37,921 bases of DNA from Bacteroidota bacterium (GTDB lineage: Bacteria; Bacteroidota; Bacteroidia; Chitinophagales; Chitinophagaceae): assembly GCA_947451115.1 (NCBI GenBank), contig CANFXV010000024.1, positions 1 to 37,921 of the forward strand, written 5' to 3'. Position numbers and translations under genes: made by a program. Shown in pieces: positions 16,666 through 24,801 of this stretch. Under the pieces are notes generated by a model. The model did not search any database, was not told where the DNA came from, and saw nothing but the letters and a program-made list of their open reading frames with translations. Numbering within the stretch: the first letter of the stretch is position 1; every line of letters begins with the position of its first letter.

Positions 16666-17324
16666 TGATCATAGAGCTTGGATACAAAGGCCACTTTAAC
16701 CAAGCCAGCTAAATTTTTAACTTCTAATTTTTGCATCATCTTGGTACGGTGACCTTCAATGGTTCTTTTGCTATGGCCCACTTCGTAGGCAATTTGTTTG
16801 CTGGACGCTTCTTCACAAATGCGGAGTAATATATACTTATCGTAGGTATGGAGTTGATGGACTTTTTCTATTAATTTGATTTTTTCCATATGATTGACCA
16901 TACTAAAAACTTTGTCTGCAATGGTCTTACAAAAATAGATTTTATGGAGCCTGGCCATTTCTAGGGCCTTGGACCATTCTTTGTTACTTACATTTCTAGA
17001 AACAATGACAGACACGCCATTGTCAATCAGTTGATACAAGTGCGCATCATCCTGTTCATTAAACACCACCATGATGGACATATTCTTTTTAAGTTGGGCT
17101 ATTTGAGTTATTCCATCTGCATAACCATAATCAAACAAGGCACTATCAGCCACCAAAATCATCGGCAAGGCTGCTGGATATTTGTCTTTTTCTATAATAA
17201 TTTTTAGTTCCTTTAAGTTATCAATGCACTGATAACCCATTAACATTGGATTGTCCTTAATAAGTAAGCTACACCCCATTGCATAAATGGTTTGTTGATC
17301 ACATAAAATAACTTGACTTTGCAT
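16605..17324 (-). CDS. LuxR-type DNA-binding response-regulator-like protein
   Basis: 239 residues. About 1-125 look like a divergent receiver domain; VILCDQQTIYAMG opens it and ILVAD near 56-60 offers a possible phospho-Asp (Asp60), but the surrounding acidic pocket is weak. The C-terminal HTH at about 157-215 is clear: YDKYILLRICEEASSKQIAY then SKRTIEGHRTKMMQKLEVKN, the classic TVEGHR-type recognition helix of NarL/LuxR regulators. No histidine kinase is adjacent. It is divergent from the ATP-grasp operon and shares a 251-bp gap that contains a perfect 19-bp inverted repeat. The last 19 residues, beyond the HTH, are encoded in the 61-bp overlap with the converging acylase gene. Confidence 0.85.
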   Translation of the reverse strand: MQSQVILCDQQTIYAMGCSLLIKDNPMLMGYQCIDNLKELKIIIEKDKYPAALPMILVADSALFDYGYADGITQIAQLKKNMSIMVVFNEQDDAHLYQLIDNGVSVIVSRNVSNKEWSKALEMARLHKIYFCKTIADKVFSMVNHMEKIKLIEKVHQLHTYDKYILLRICEEASSKQIAYEVGHSKRTIEGHRTKMMQKLEVKNLAGLVKVAFVSKLYDHYLVNPGLYDITACVKTSSL

Positions 17325-17405
17325 AAATGATAGATTTGAATGTTTGATACTGCAATCAAAGAATTTTTTTATAACCTATTGATAGACAAACAAGTATCTT
17401 CTATA

Positions 17406-17424
17406 AATGGTTTTCAAAACCATT
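17406..17424. promoter_or_regulatory. Perfect 19-bp inverted repeat AATGGTTTT-C-AAAACCATT
   Basis: Nine-base arms around one central base, in the gap between the divergent LuxR-type regulator gene and the ATP-grasp operon. It lies 82 bp from the regulator start and 152 bp from the outermost operon start. The symmetry suits a dimeric DNA-binding protein, possibly the adjacent regulator. No U-tract follows, and no rightward gene lies to its left, so a terminator is unlikely. Confidence 0.5.
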
Positions 17425-17575
17425 GTAATTGGCCCCATGCATGTATTTTCTAATGGAGCATTGAATGGATTCAAATTATAGAAGCAAGTAGTTATTAAAT
17501 AAAGCCTATAATTATTTGTCAGTATTATATATTTTATAACTTCATTGAATATTATACTAACCCCTTTACTCAGCG

Positions 17576-18694
17576 TTGACAACCATTCGTAACTTATTTT
17601 ACCCTTTTGTTCCAGTAGGACATTTGAAAGTGTGGGTCTTAGCCCCAGCCTTGGACAATCCAGATCCGAATTTGGCTTACTATTACGACTTTACTCAAAG
17701 TATAGAAGAATATACCCGCGTTTTTGAACAATTGGATTTACCATGGAAATGGCAACCAGTTTCTTTGGAAACCTATAAAACCATTGTACAAGAAATTGCA
17801 CATGAAAGAGAAAAAGGAATTTACTTCCCAGTGGTTTTAAATTTATGTGATGGCGATGAAATTAATGGAGCACCTGGGGTTTCTGTTATAAAAGCTTTAG
17901 ATGCCAAACAATTGGTGTATACAGGTGCCAACGATTATTTTTATGACATCACGACTTCTAAAATTCCAATGAAAGAAGCCTTTGATATGGCAGGTGTACC
18001 TACACCAAAATGGGAAGCCATCAGAACTAATGAAGTAAATGTGCAGGAAGTAATAGAAAATTTAGGTAGCCCTGTAATTGTAAAGCCTGCTGTTTCTGGA
18101 GGTAGTTTAGGAGTGGGTGTAAAGAATGTGGTAGAAAATGCGACCGATTTAAAAGTTCAGTTAGCTAAAATGTTTGAAGGATATAGAGGCTGGAACCTAG
18201 CCTCAGACGGCATCTTAGCAGAAGCCTTTATTGAAGGGCCTGAATATACAGTAATGATTGTAGGAAGTCATACCCATCCGGAATATGCAAAAATTTATCC
18301 GCCCATTGAAAGAGTATTTCACGCCTCTCTTCCTGAAAAAGAAAAATTTTTATCCTTTGATCGATTATGGGAAATTTATGAAGAAGAAACTCCGATGCCT
18401 CAAGATGAAAATTTTTATCAATACCAATTAGGCGCTGAAGAAATTCAAATGGCCGTACAAAAAGTTTCTTGGGATGCCTATGTGGCTTGTAATGGAACTG
18501 GCTATACAAGGGTAGATGTTAGAATAGATCATAAAACTGGTTTACCTTATGTTTTAGAAGTGAATGCACAATGCGGCATCAGTGAAGATGAAAACTTTAC
18601 CTCTATTGGTGCTATTTTACGTTATGCCAATCAAAGTTTCACCGAACTAGTCATTCATATTATTAATGACGCATTTGCGAGAAGAAAAAAATAA
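17576..18694 (+). CDS. ATP-grasp enzyme, D-alanine-D-alanine ligase-like
   Basis: 372 residues from the outermost TTG. The fold is DD-ligase-type: an N-domain with KVWVLAPALDNPD and LNLCDGD, then ATP-grasp subdomains with SPVIVKPAVSGGSLGVG (phosphate-binding Lys170), AEAFIEGPEYTV (216-225) and the metal-binding set Asp314, Glu328, Asn330 (TRVDVRIDH and VLEVNAQCG). Such enzymes join a carboxylate to an amine through an acyl phosphate. It is unlikely to be the housekeeping Ddl: it has a long YYYDFTQSIEEYTRVFEQL opening and is linked to a second ATP-grasp gene. No in-frame ATG occurs before Met132, so the start is TTG: either 17576 or, with an AGTAGGA just upstream and a better protein start (KVWVLAP), 17624. 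The second gene begins 4 bp after the stop. Substrates unknown. Confidence 0.85.
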   Translation: MTTIRNLFYPFVPVGHLKVWVLAPALDNPDPNLAYYYDFTQSIEEYTRVFEQLDLPWKWQPVSLETYKTIVQEIAHEREKGIYFPVVLNLCDGDEINGAPGVSVIKALDAKQLVYTGANDYFYDITTSKIPMKEAFDMAGVPTPKWEAIRTNEVNVQEVIENLGSPVIVKPAVSGGSLGVGVKNVVENATDLKVQLAKMFEGYRGWNLASDGILAEAFIEGPEYTVMIVGSHTHPEYAKIYPPIERVFHASLPEKEKFLSFDRLWEIYEEETPMPQDENFYQYQLGAEEIQMAVQKVSWDAYVACNGTGYTRVDVRIDHKTGLPYVLEVNAQCGISEDENFTSIGAILRYANQSFTELVIHIINDAFARRKK

Positions 18695-18698
18695 AATT

Positions 18699-20144
18699 AT
18701 GCGCCCGCTTCCTATATTGAACCATCCTGAAAGTTTTAAAGATTTAAAAATTTGTGTACTACAACCCGACTATTCAACTTCCGGGGTGGACTATCAACAT
18801 TACGATCCTAAGCGAGACCTATCGGCCATTATGCCTGAAGCACATATTGACCATGTGTTTTTAAATAAGCTCAGTACCTATCAGCAATTAAAAGATTTAA
18901 AAGACAAGCAGTACGATATCTACATCAACTTATGTGAAGGTTATTTGGAATGGAAAGTGCCTTCTATAGATGTAATTATAAGTATGGACTTGTTAGGCCT
19001 ACCTTATACAGGGCCCAATACCAATTTGTATGACCCGCCAAAAACCATCATGAAGTATTTGGCTTTTTGTGAAGACGTGGTCACCCCTGCGCATGTATTG
19101 ATAGAATCTTTAGAAGATTTGAATCAATTGCCAGGTAATTTAAAATTTCCTTTATTTGTCAAGCCCGCTAAAGCTGGAGACAGCCTTGGGGTGGATGATG
19201 CCTCTAAAGCAAACAATACCGAAGACTTACTTGTAAAAGTTAAAAACATAGTGGCTGAATTTGGTTCGGCCTTGGTGGAGGAATACATTGATGGACGTGA
19301 ATTCACGGTGCTCGTTTGCGGAAATGAAGATGGAAAAACTTGTACCAGTTTTGTACCTGTTGAGTATATTTTTCCCGAAGGATTTAGTTTTAAAACCTAT
19401 GCTTTAAAAACTTCTGAATTACATCCAACGGCCAATATTCCAGTGACAGATGCCCCCTTGGCGACTAAATTGAAAAACATTGCCGAGCAAGTATTTATGT
19501 CTTTCAATGGGGTGGGTTATGGAAGAATGGATTTTAGAATGAATGCCAAAGGAGAGATTTTCTTTTTGGAAATAAATTTTACTTGTTCTGTTTTTTACGC
19601 AGCGGGCTATGAAGGATCTGCCGATTATATTTTAATGCATGATGGCATTGGACAAAGAGGATTTTTAGAAAGAATTATTATCGAAGGGATGGCAAGGTAC
19701 CGCAGAAAAGAAAAATTATTTACAATTAAGGGTAATGCGATCTCTGGTTATGGTATGTATGCGAACAGAGATCTAGCTAAAAATACTTTGTTGTTTAAAG
19801 GGGAAGAAAAATCACAAAGAATTGTAAGTAAACAATATGTAGACGAAAACTGGGACGAGCGCGAAAAATTAAATTTCAGAAGGTATGCCTATCCTATTGG
19901 CTCCGACGTCTATATATTATGGGATTTACAACCCGAAGAATGGTCACCACAGAATCATCATTGCGATGCCAATTGTACCTACAAAGGCTTAAACTTATAT
20001 ATTAACAGAGCGATTAAAAAAGGTGAAGAACTAACTTTAGATTACGGCAGCTTCTTAGATGAAACCATGGAGCCATTCAATTGTAATTGTGGATCACCCA
20101 AATGCAGGGGCTTAATTAAGGGCACTGCTAAAATCAAGGGCTAG
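18699..20144 (+). CDS. ATP-grasp ligase fused to a SET-domain protein methyltransferase
   Basis: 481 residues from ATG 18699 (the frame is open to 18666, inside the preceding gene). Residues about 14-335 are a DD-ligase-like ATP-grasp: LKICVLQPDYS, INLCEGY, FPLFVKPAKAGDSLGVD (Lys155), EEYIDGREFTVLV, and the metal site Asp278, Glu291, Asn293 (GRMDFRM, FLEINFTC). Residues about 341-470 are a SET domain: SGYGMYANRDLAKNTLLFKG, the SAM-binding pseudoknot NHHCDANC (419-426) and GEELTLDYG (442-450). A post-SET zinc-type cluster CNCGSPKC (Cys462, 464, 469) follows. SET enzymes methylate Lys side chains. All signature residues of both halves appear intact, so this is a genuine two-activity protein. 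It is translationally close to the first ATP-grasp gene. The target of methylation and the ligated substrates are unknown. Confidence 0.88.
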   Translation: MRPLPILNHPESFKDLKICVLQPDYSTSGVDYQHYDPKRDLSAIMPEAHIDHVFLNKLSTYQQLKDLKDKQYDIYINLCEGYLEWKVPSIDVIISMDLLGLPYTGPNTNLYDPPKTIMKYLAFCEDVVTPAHVLIESLEDLNQLPGNLKFPLFVKPAKAGDSLGVDDASKANNTEDLLVKVKNIVAEFGSALVEEYIDGREFTVLVCGNEDGKTCTSFVPVEYIFPEGFSFKTYALKTSELHPTANIPVTDAPLATKLKNIAEQVFMSFNGVGYGRMDFRMNAKGEIFFLEINFTCSVFYAAGYEGSADYILMHDGIGQRGFLERIIIEGMARYRRKEKLFTIKGNAISGYGMYANRDLAKNTLLFKGEEKSQRIVSKQYVDENWDEREKLNFRRYAYPIGSDVYILWDLQPEEWSPQNHHCDANCTYKGLNLYINRAIKKGEELTLDYGSFLDETMEPFNCNCGSPKCRGLIKGTAKIKG

Positions 20145-20200
20145 TCTGATTGTTTATTTTTTAATAATTTTTCGTATCTTAATAGCAACGATTGTTAAGT

Positions 20201-20917
20201 ATGGGAAAGCTTCATCCAGCTGCTTTTATTGAATCCTTTTCTCCATTTTGGTGGGAATGCATTGTGATGGTAATGCTAATTATTACCATTGTAGTAAGGG
20301 TACCCTTTCATTTTAAAAAAATTCAACCTAAAACTTACGCTAATTTTATTGCCTTGTTTTTTGGCATCAATTATATAGTAGAAAATTATTACAATTACGC
20401 AACAGGCTATTGGAACTTGCAACAAAGCCTGCCTGTGCACTTATGCAGTATTAGTTATTTTTTATGTATCATCACCCTGCTTAATTATAGGCAATGGTTG
20501 GCGGAATGCCTTTACTATTGGGGCTTAGCGGGCGGTATACAATCTTTATTGACGCCTGAATTTACTGTAGGCATGGAAGGTTATAATTTTTATGCTTACT
20601 TTATAGACCATGGCGGTATGCTATTAGTCATCATTTACATGATTGTTCATTTGAACTTTGTACCCCGACCAAAATCTTGGCTATGGGTATTAGGTTATAC
20701 GCAGTTCGTAGCTATTGGCGTGGGTATTATTAATTATACTGTGGGTGCTAATTATATGTATCTATCAGCCAAGCCTGAAGTAAGTAACCCTTTTGTCATT
20801 GGAGACTGGCCTTATTATATTTTAGTATTAGAAGTAGTGGCCTTATTACATTTCTGGGTTTTATACCTACCCTTTGCTAAAAAAAATAAACAAGCTATTC
20901 AAGCTAAAGTTGAGTAA
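20201..20917 (+). CDS. TMEM164/YwaF-family (TIGR02206) integral membrane protein
   Basis: 238 residues with about seven transmembrane helices. The family mark QSLPVHLCSISYFL (about 75-88) contains His80 and Cys82. A second conserved block, YFIDHGGMLL, holds His137. The human member TMEM164 is reported to be a membrane acyltransferase acting on phospholipids; bacterial YwaF-type proteins are mostly uncharacterised. The frame also opens at TTG 20192, but ATG 20201 gives the better start. It lies 56 bp after the ATP-grasp/SET gene on the same strand. TTCGTATCTTA in the gap (20171-20181) could be its own -7 element, so membership of the same operon is likely but not certain. Confidence 0.85.
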   Translation: MGKLHPAAFIESFSPFWWECIVMVMLIITIVVRVPFHFKKIQPKTYANFIALFFGINYIVENYYNYATGYWNLQQSLPVHLCSISYFLCIITLLNYRQWLAECLYYWGLAGGIQSLLTPEFTVGMEGYNFYAYFIDHGGMLLVIIYMIVHLNFVPRPKSWLWVLGYTQFVAIGVGIINYTVGANYMYLSAKPEVSNPFVIGDWPYYILVLEVVALLHFWVLYLPFAKKNKQAIQAKVE

Positions 20918-20953
20918 TCGTATTTTATCAGCTCATTCTATTTCAAGAGCACG

Positions 20954-21295
20954 TTAAAGCTCCTCTATCCTCTTGGCTTTATCGTCTATCACTAAATCAA
21001 AATTGGGTTTTGTTGGGCCTCCATTGGGGTCATAGCCTGTAATTAATTCGTGAAACTTACAACCCCATTTAGTTAACTGCTCCAAAGTAAGGTGTCTTAA
21101 ATCACGTTTTGAGCTTTCTCCTCTGCCTGTCCAATAAGTAATATGCCAGCCCTCCTCATATAGTTTATTAATCTTAGCTATATTTTCAAAATTCGGCGCT
21201 GCCAGCTCATATACTCTTTTATCTGTATAAAAGCAGATGGTTTCATCTATATCAATTAACGCTTTCTTGGAACCAAACCTTTTAGACTCTATCAT
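20954..21295 (-). CDS. Small HAD-superfamily phosphatase-like protein
   Basis: 113 residues containing the full but minimal HAD motif set. Motif I is ALIDIDETICFY, with nucleophile and acid Asp at 15 and 17. Motif II is ITYWTGRGESS, with Thr at about 55. The acidic motif is FDLVIDDKAKR near the C-terminus. There is no room for a cap domain. Similar small HAD proteins occur as stand-alone genes and as domains in sugar-nucleotide and capsule clusters, and act on sugar phosphates or polynucleotide 3'-phosphates. There is no signal peptide, so it is cytoplasmic. It is transcribed alone, with a consensus -7 element 32 bp upstream of its start. Substrate unknown. Confidence 0.82.
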   Translation of the reverse strand: MIESKRFGSKKALIDIDETICFYTDKRVYELAAPNFENIAKINKLYEEGWHITYWTGRGESSKRDLRHLTLEQLTKWGCKFHELITGYDPNGGPTKPNFDLVIDDKAKRIEEL

Positions 21296-21326
21296 TGTTA
21301 TATATTTTATAGCTATTTAAGTAGCG

Positions 21327-21334
21327 CAAATTTA
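21327..21334 (-). promoter_or_regulatory. Bacteroidota -7 element TAAATTTG for the HAD gene
   Basis: On the minus strand this reads TAAATTTG, an exact TAnnTTTG match, 31 bp before the HAD start codon at 21295. The 91-bp gap also has to hold the promoter of the divergent acylase gene at 21387. Confidence 0.4.
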
Positions 21335-21386
21335 GATAGTTTCTATAAATTACAGCTTCCAATTTTAATAAAACAACTACCACGCT

Positions 21387-23462
21387 ATGAGATTACTGCT
21401 TTTGTCCCTTTTCACTTGTATCCTACAATTGGCTACTGCACAAAATGCAGGTAATCCAATCATTAGAACTGATAAAATTACCATTGCGCGCGATGCATAT
21501 GGCGTACCTCATATTTTCGCACCAACCGATCCCGAAGTAGCCTATGGCTTGGCCTGGGCCCATGCCGAAGACGATTTTACCACCATTCAAACATTGATGT
21601 TAACAGGTAAAGGAAAATTAGCCACTTATTTAGGCACCAAGGGCGCAACAATAGATTATGTAGTGGGCTTGTTAAATACCAAGGCCACCGTGATGGCACA
21701 GATGAATCAAATGGATCCTAGCTTTATTCAATTGGTGAAAGGTTATTTGTTAGGTTTAGAAGCCTATGCGAAAGCACATCCAAATGATGTATTGAACAAA
21801 CATGTATTTCCTATATCCATAGAAGAATATTTATCGGCTACTGTTTTTTCAGTCGCTGTATTTTGTGGGGTTGATAAAGCTTTGCCAAAAATATTTAATG
21901 GCACTATTCCAACATTACCTGGATTTACTGGAGAAGGGAGCAATTCTATTGCAGTACATGCTAGCAAATCAGCAACTGGTGAAAATATGTTGTTGATAAA
22001 TGCACATCAACCCATTGAAGGGGCCACTGCTTTTTATGAAGCACAATTACAAAGCGAGGAAGGTTGGAATATTTTAGGCGGCTTGTTTCCTGGCGGTCCA
22101 TTGATCTTTCATGGTGCTACTCCTAATCTTGCTTGGGCGCATACTGTGAACTTACAAGATAAAATTGATGTGTATCAATTACAAACTGATAAAGCACATC
22201 CAGGAAAATACAAAGTAGATGGTGAGTGGTTGACCTTGGAGAAAAGAAAAATAAAATTAAGCATCAAGGGCATTCCTTTCCCTTTATATAAAATGGCTTA
22301 CACTTCTATCTACGGACCAACTGCTGCCACCCCTAAGGGTGAATATTTTTCGATGCGTTTACCTGCTTTATTGGATGCAGGTGCGCTACAACAATGGTAT
22401 GCCATGAACAAAGCACAAAACTTTACACAGTTCAAAGCCGCTTTGACACAAAACCATTTGCCCATGTTTAATATTGTCTATGCCGATAAACGCGATACCA
22501 TCTTTTATATCTCTAATGGTAAAATGCCTTATCGTAATGCAGACACTAACTATCATTGGAATTCAACCCTACCAGGCAATACCCTTGCTACACTTTGGAC
22601 TAAATTTAAACCACTCAGTGCCTTGCCTCAATACTTGAATCCGAAAAGTGGTTATTTATTCAATACCAATCATTCGCCATTTATGGCCACTGCCGAAAAT
22701 GAAAATTTAAATCCAGCTAATTTTGATGCATACGATGGTTATGAATTAACACATAACAATAGAAGCCGTCGAGCAAAGGACTTAATTGATCAATTAGATA
22801 AAATAAGTTATGCCGATTTAAAACGCATCAAATTTGATCGTCAATTACCCGCCAAGATTTTATTCCCTTATGGATTTACTGCAGATACTTTATTTCTATT
22901 AGATGAAAACAACTATCCTAAATACGCTTCACTTATTACTAGTTTAAAAAGCTGGAACCATAAAGCAGTTGCCGAAAGCAATGGCGCACTCATCTATAAT
23001 TTGGCTTATTATCAAGTGCCAAAAATAATGAAAGACCATAAAAATGAAAAGCTAACCACTGCCGAAGCTCTAGAAACCTTTGAATACATCTATGATTTTT
23101 TAATGAAAAACTATAAACGACTTGACGTTACATTAGGCGAAGTTCAACGATTAGTAAGAGGTGAGGAAAACTGGCCACAAAGCGGCATGCCCGATGTATT
23201 GGCTGCAGTGCAAACAGAACCTTTTGGCAGTGCGCAACGCAAGATGAACAGTGGGGATGCCTATATTGAATTTGTTCGTTTTCCAAAAGATGGCGGTTTG
23301 CCTTTAATAGAAAGCGTGAATACATTTGGTGCAAGTTCGGTGAAAGGATCCAAACATTTTGCCGATCAAAGAGCGCTATATCAAGCACAAAGTTTAAAGA
23401 AAATGACCATGGACAAAGAAGAGGTTTTGAAAAATGCGGAAAGCATTTACCATCCACAATAA
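21387..23462 (+). CDS. Penicillin-acylase-family (Ntn hydrolase) secreted acylase, paralogue 2
   Basis: 691 residues. A signal peptide ends at about residue 19 (QLATAQ). The alpha segment ITIARDAYGVPHIFAPTDPE and LAWAHAEDDF match acyl-homoserine-lactone/penicillin acylases. The autoprocessing site is TGEGSNSIAV with nucleophile Ser185, followed by LLINAHQPIEG. Asn and Arg positions of the beta chain such as FNTNHSPF (about 427-434) are present. It is clearly related to the acylase at 14470 but is not a close duplicate: length, linker and processing motif differ. Both are predicted periplasmic or secreted. The substrate may be an N-acyl-homoserine lactone, N-acyl peptide or another amide. The gene is monocistronic, converging on the nucleotide-sugar dehydrogenase gene across a 43-bp gap. 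Confidence 0.88.
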   Translation: MRLLLLSLFTCILQLATAQNAGNPIIRTDKITIARDAYGVPHIFAPTDPEVAYGLAWAHAEDDFTTIQTLMLTGKGKLATYLGTKGATIDYVVGLLNTKATVMAQMNQMDPSFIQLVKGYLLGLEAYAKAHPNDVLNKHVFPISIEEYLSATVFSVAVFCGVDKALPKIFNGTIPTLPGFTGEGSNSIAVHASKSATGENMLLINAHQPIEGATAFYEAQLQSEEGWNILGGLFPGGPLIFHGATPNLAWAHTVNLQDKIDVYQLQTDKAHPGKYKVDGEWLTLEKRKIKLSIKGIPFPLYKMAYTSIYGPTAATPKGEYFSMRLPALLDAGALQQWYAMNKAQNFTQFKAALTQNHLPMFNIVYADKRDTIFYISNGKMPYRNADTNYHWNSTLPGNTLATLWTKFKPLSALPQYLNPKSGYLFNTNHSPFMATAENENLNPANFDAYDGYELTHNNRSRRAKDLIDQLDKISYADLKRIKFDRQLPAKILFPYGFTADTLFLLDENNYPKYASLITSLKSWNHKAVAESNGALIYNLAYYQVPKIMKDHKNEKLTTAEALETFEYIYDFLMKNYKRLDVTLGEVQRLVRGEENWPQSGMPDVLAAVQTEPFGSAQRKMNSGDAYIEFVRFPKDGGLPLIESVNTFGASSVKGSKHFADQRALYQAQSLKKMTMDKEEVLKNAESIYHPQ

Positions 23463-23505
23463 ATTTTAACGAAAATACTTTAGCGCAATTTCAATATAGA
23501 TTCCT

Positions 23506-24777
23506 TTAGAGCCTTGCGGTAATAATGCTTTTGTCTAAAATAGCCTTGGTATCGTATATAATAGTATTAGGGGATGCTTTCAATTTGAGATAGTCCAATG
23601 ATTTGAAAAAATCATGGGCTACGGTTAATACGATGGCATCGTAAGTGGCTAATTGAGTAATTAAATGTATTTGATGCTTTTCAACTACTTCTGCAGCATT
23701 GGCAAAGGGATCAAAAGCAAAAACTTCCAAACCTTCTGCGCTAAGTAAATGATAAATTTCAAAAGCTTTAGAATTTCTAATGTCAGGGCAGTTCTCTTTA
23801 AAAGTAACACCCAACAATAAAACCTTTGCAGCTTTAAGCGCCACTTTATTCGCTGTTAATAATTGAATTACTTTTCCAGTTACAAAGGCACTCATTTGAT
23901 CATTCACATGCCTGCCAGATAAAATTACTTGCGGATGATAGCCTAGGCTACTTGCTTTATGTGCCAAGTAATATGGATCTACGCCAATACAATGTCCGCC
24001 TACTAAGCCTGGTTGAAAGGGTAAAAAATTCCATTTGGTCGCGGCGGCGGCAAGCACGTCTTGCGTATCAATACCCATTCGGTCAAAAATCAAGGCCAGT
24101 TCATTCACAAAAGAAATATTGATGTCCCGTTGGGCATTTTCAATTGACTTAGCAGCCTCTGCTACTTTTATACTTGGCGCTTTATGGGTGCCTGCAGTAA
24201 TAATACTTGCATACAAGGCATCTACTTTATCAGCCATTGCAGGGGTAGATCCTGAAGTGACTTTGATAATTTTTGTAAGTGTATTAATTTTATCGCCTGG
24301 ATTAATTCTTTCTGGAGAATAGCCACAATAAAAATCTTGATTAAATTTTAATTGACTTGCTTTTTCTAAAACGGGTACACAGTCTTCTTCGGTACAACCA
24401 GGGTATACAGTGCTTTCATAAATAACTAAATCCCCTTTTTTTAAAATGCTCCCAATCATTTCAGAAGCCTTCAATAAAAATTTTAAATCGGGTTGCTTTA
24501 ATGCATCTACAGGAGTGGGTACTGTAATAATATATACGGTGCAATTTTTTAGCTCACTTAATTGATTCGTAAAATATAATTGGTTCGCCGTTTGAATTTC
24601 TTCGGGAGTAGTTTGTAAGGTCTTGTCCACTCCCTGTTGCAATGCTTCTATTCTACGCGCATCAATATCAAAACCAATGACCTTGTATTGATGTCCAAAA
24701 GCAAGCGCCAAAGGCAGGCCTACATAGCCTAAGCCAACAACAGCAATTGTATCCAATGTATAAGATGAATGGTCCAT
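23506..24777 (-). CDS. Nucleotide-sugar dehydrogenase, UDP-N-acetylhexosaminuronate type (TviB/WbpA-like)
   Basis: 423 residues, the standard length of the UDP-glucose/GDP-mannose dehydrogenase family. NAD-binding starts at IAVVGLGYVGLPLALAFG (about 11-28). The middle helix domain carries VAEAAKSIENAQRDINISF (about 209-227). The catalytic Cys is in GLVGGHCIGVDPYYLAHKA (about 257-275), and the C-domain has LGVTFKENCPDIRNSKAFEI. The VPTPVD and YSPERINPGD signatures are those of enzymes oxidising UDP-GlcNAc, UDP-GalNAc or UDP-ManNAc to the uronic acid for capsule, Vi-type or O-antigen polymers. It lies 24 bp behind the DUF1684 gene. No glycosyltransferase is adjacent, so it may be a distal part of a surface-polysaccharide pathway. 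Exact epimer cannot be told. Confidence 0.9.
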   Translation of the reverse strand: MDHSSYTLDTIAVVGLGYVGLPLALAFGHQYKVIGFDIDARRIEALQQGVDKTLQTTPEEIQTANQLYFTNQLSELKNCTVYIITVPTPVDALKQPDLKFLLKASEMIGSILKKGDLVIYESTVYPGCTEEDCVPVLEKASQLKFNQDFYCGYSPERINPGDKINTLTKIIKVTSGSTPAMADKVDALYASIITAGTHKAPSIKVAEAAKSIENAQRDINISFVNELALIFDRMGIDTQDVLAAAATKWNFLPFQPGLVGGHCIGVDPYYLAHKASSLGYHPQVILSGRHVNDQMSAFVTGKVIQLLTANKVALKAAKVLLLGVTFKENCPDIRNSKAFEIYHLLSAEGLEVFAFDPFANAAEVVEKHQIHLITQLATYDAIVLTVAHDFFKSLDYLKLKASPNTIIYDTKAILDKSIITARL

Positions 24778-24801
24778 TTCCAGCCAAAGTTAATGGTCTG
24801 C

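Noticed and set aside
17576..18694. First ATP-grasp gene as the housekeeping D-Ala-D-Ala ligase
   Set aside because: Its neighbours are not cell-wall genes, it is paired with a second ATP-grasp gene, and the N-domain differs from typical Ddl.
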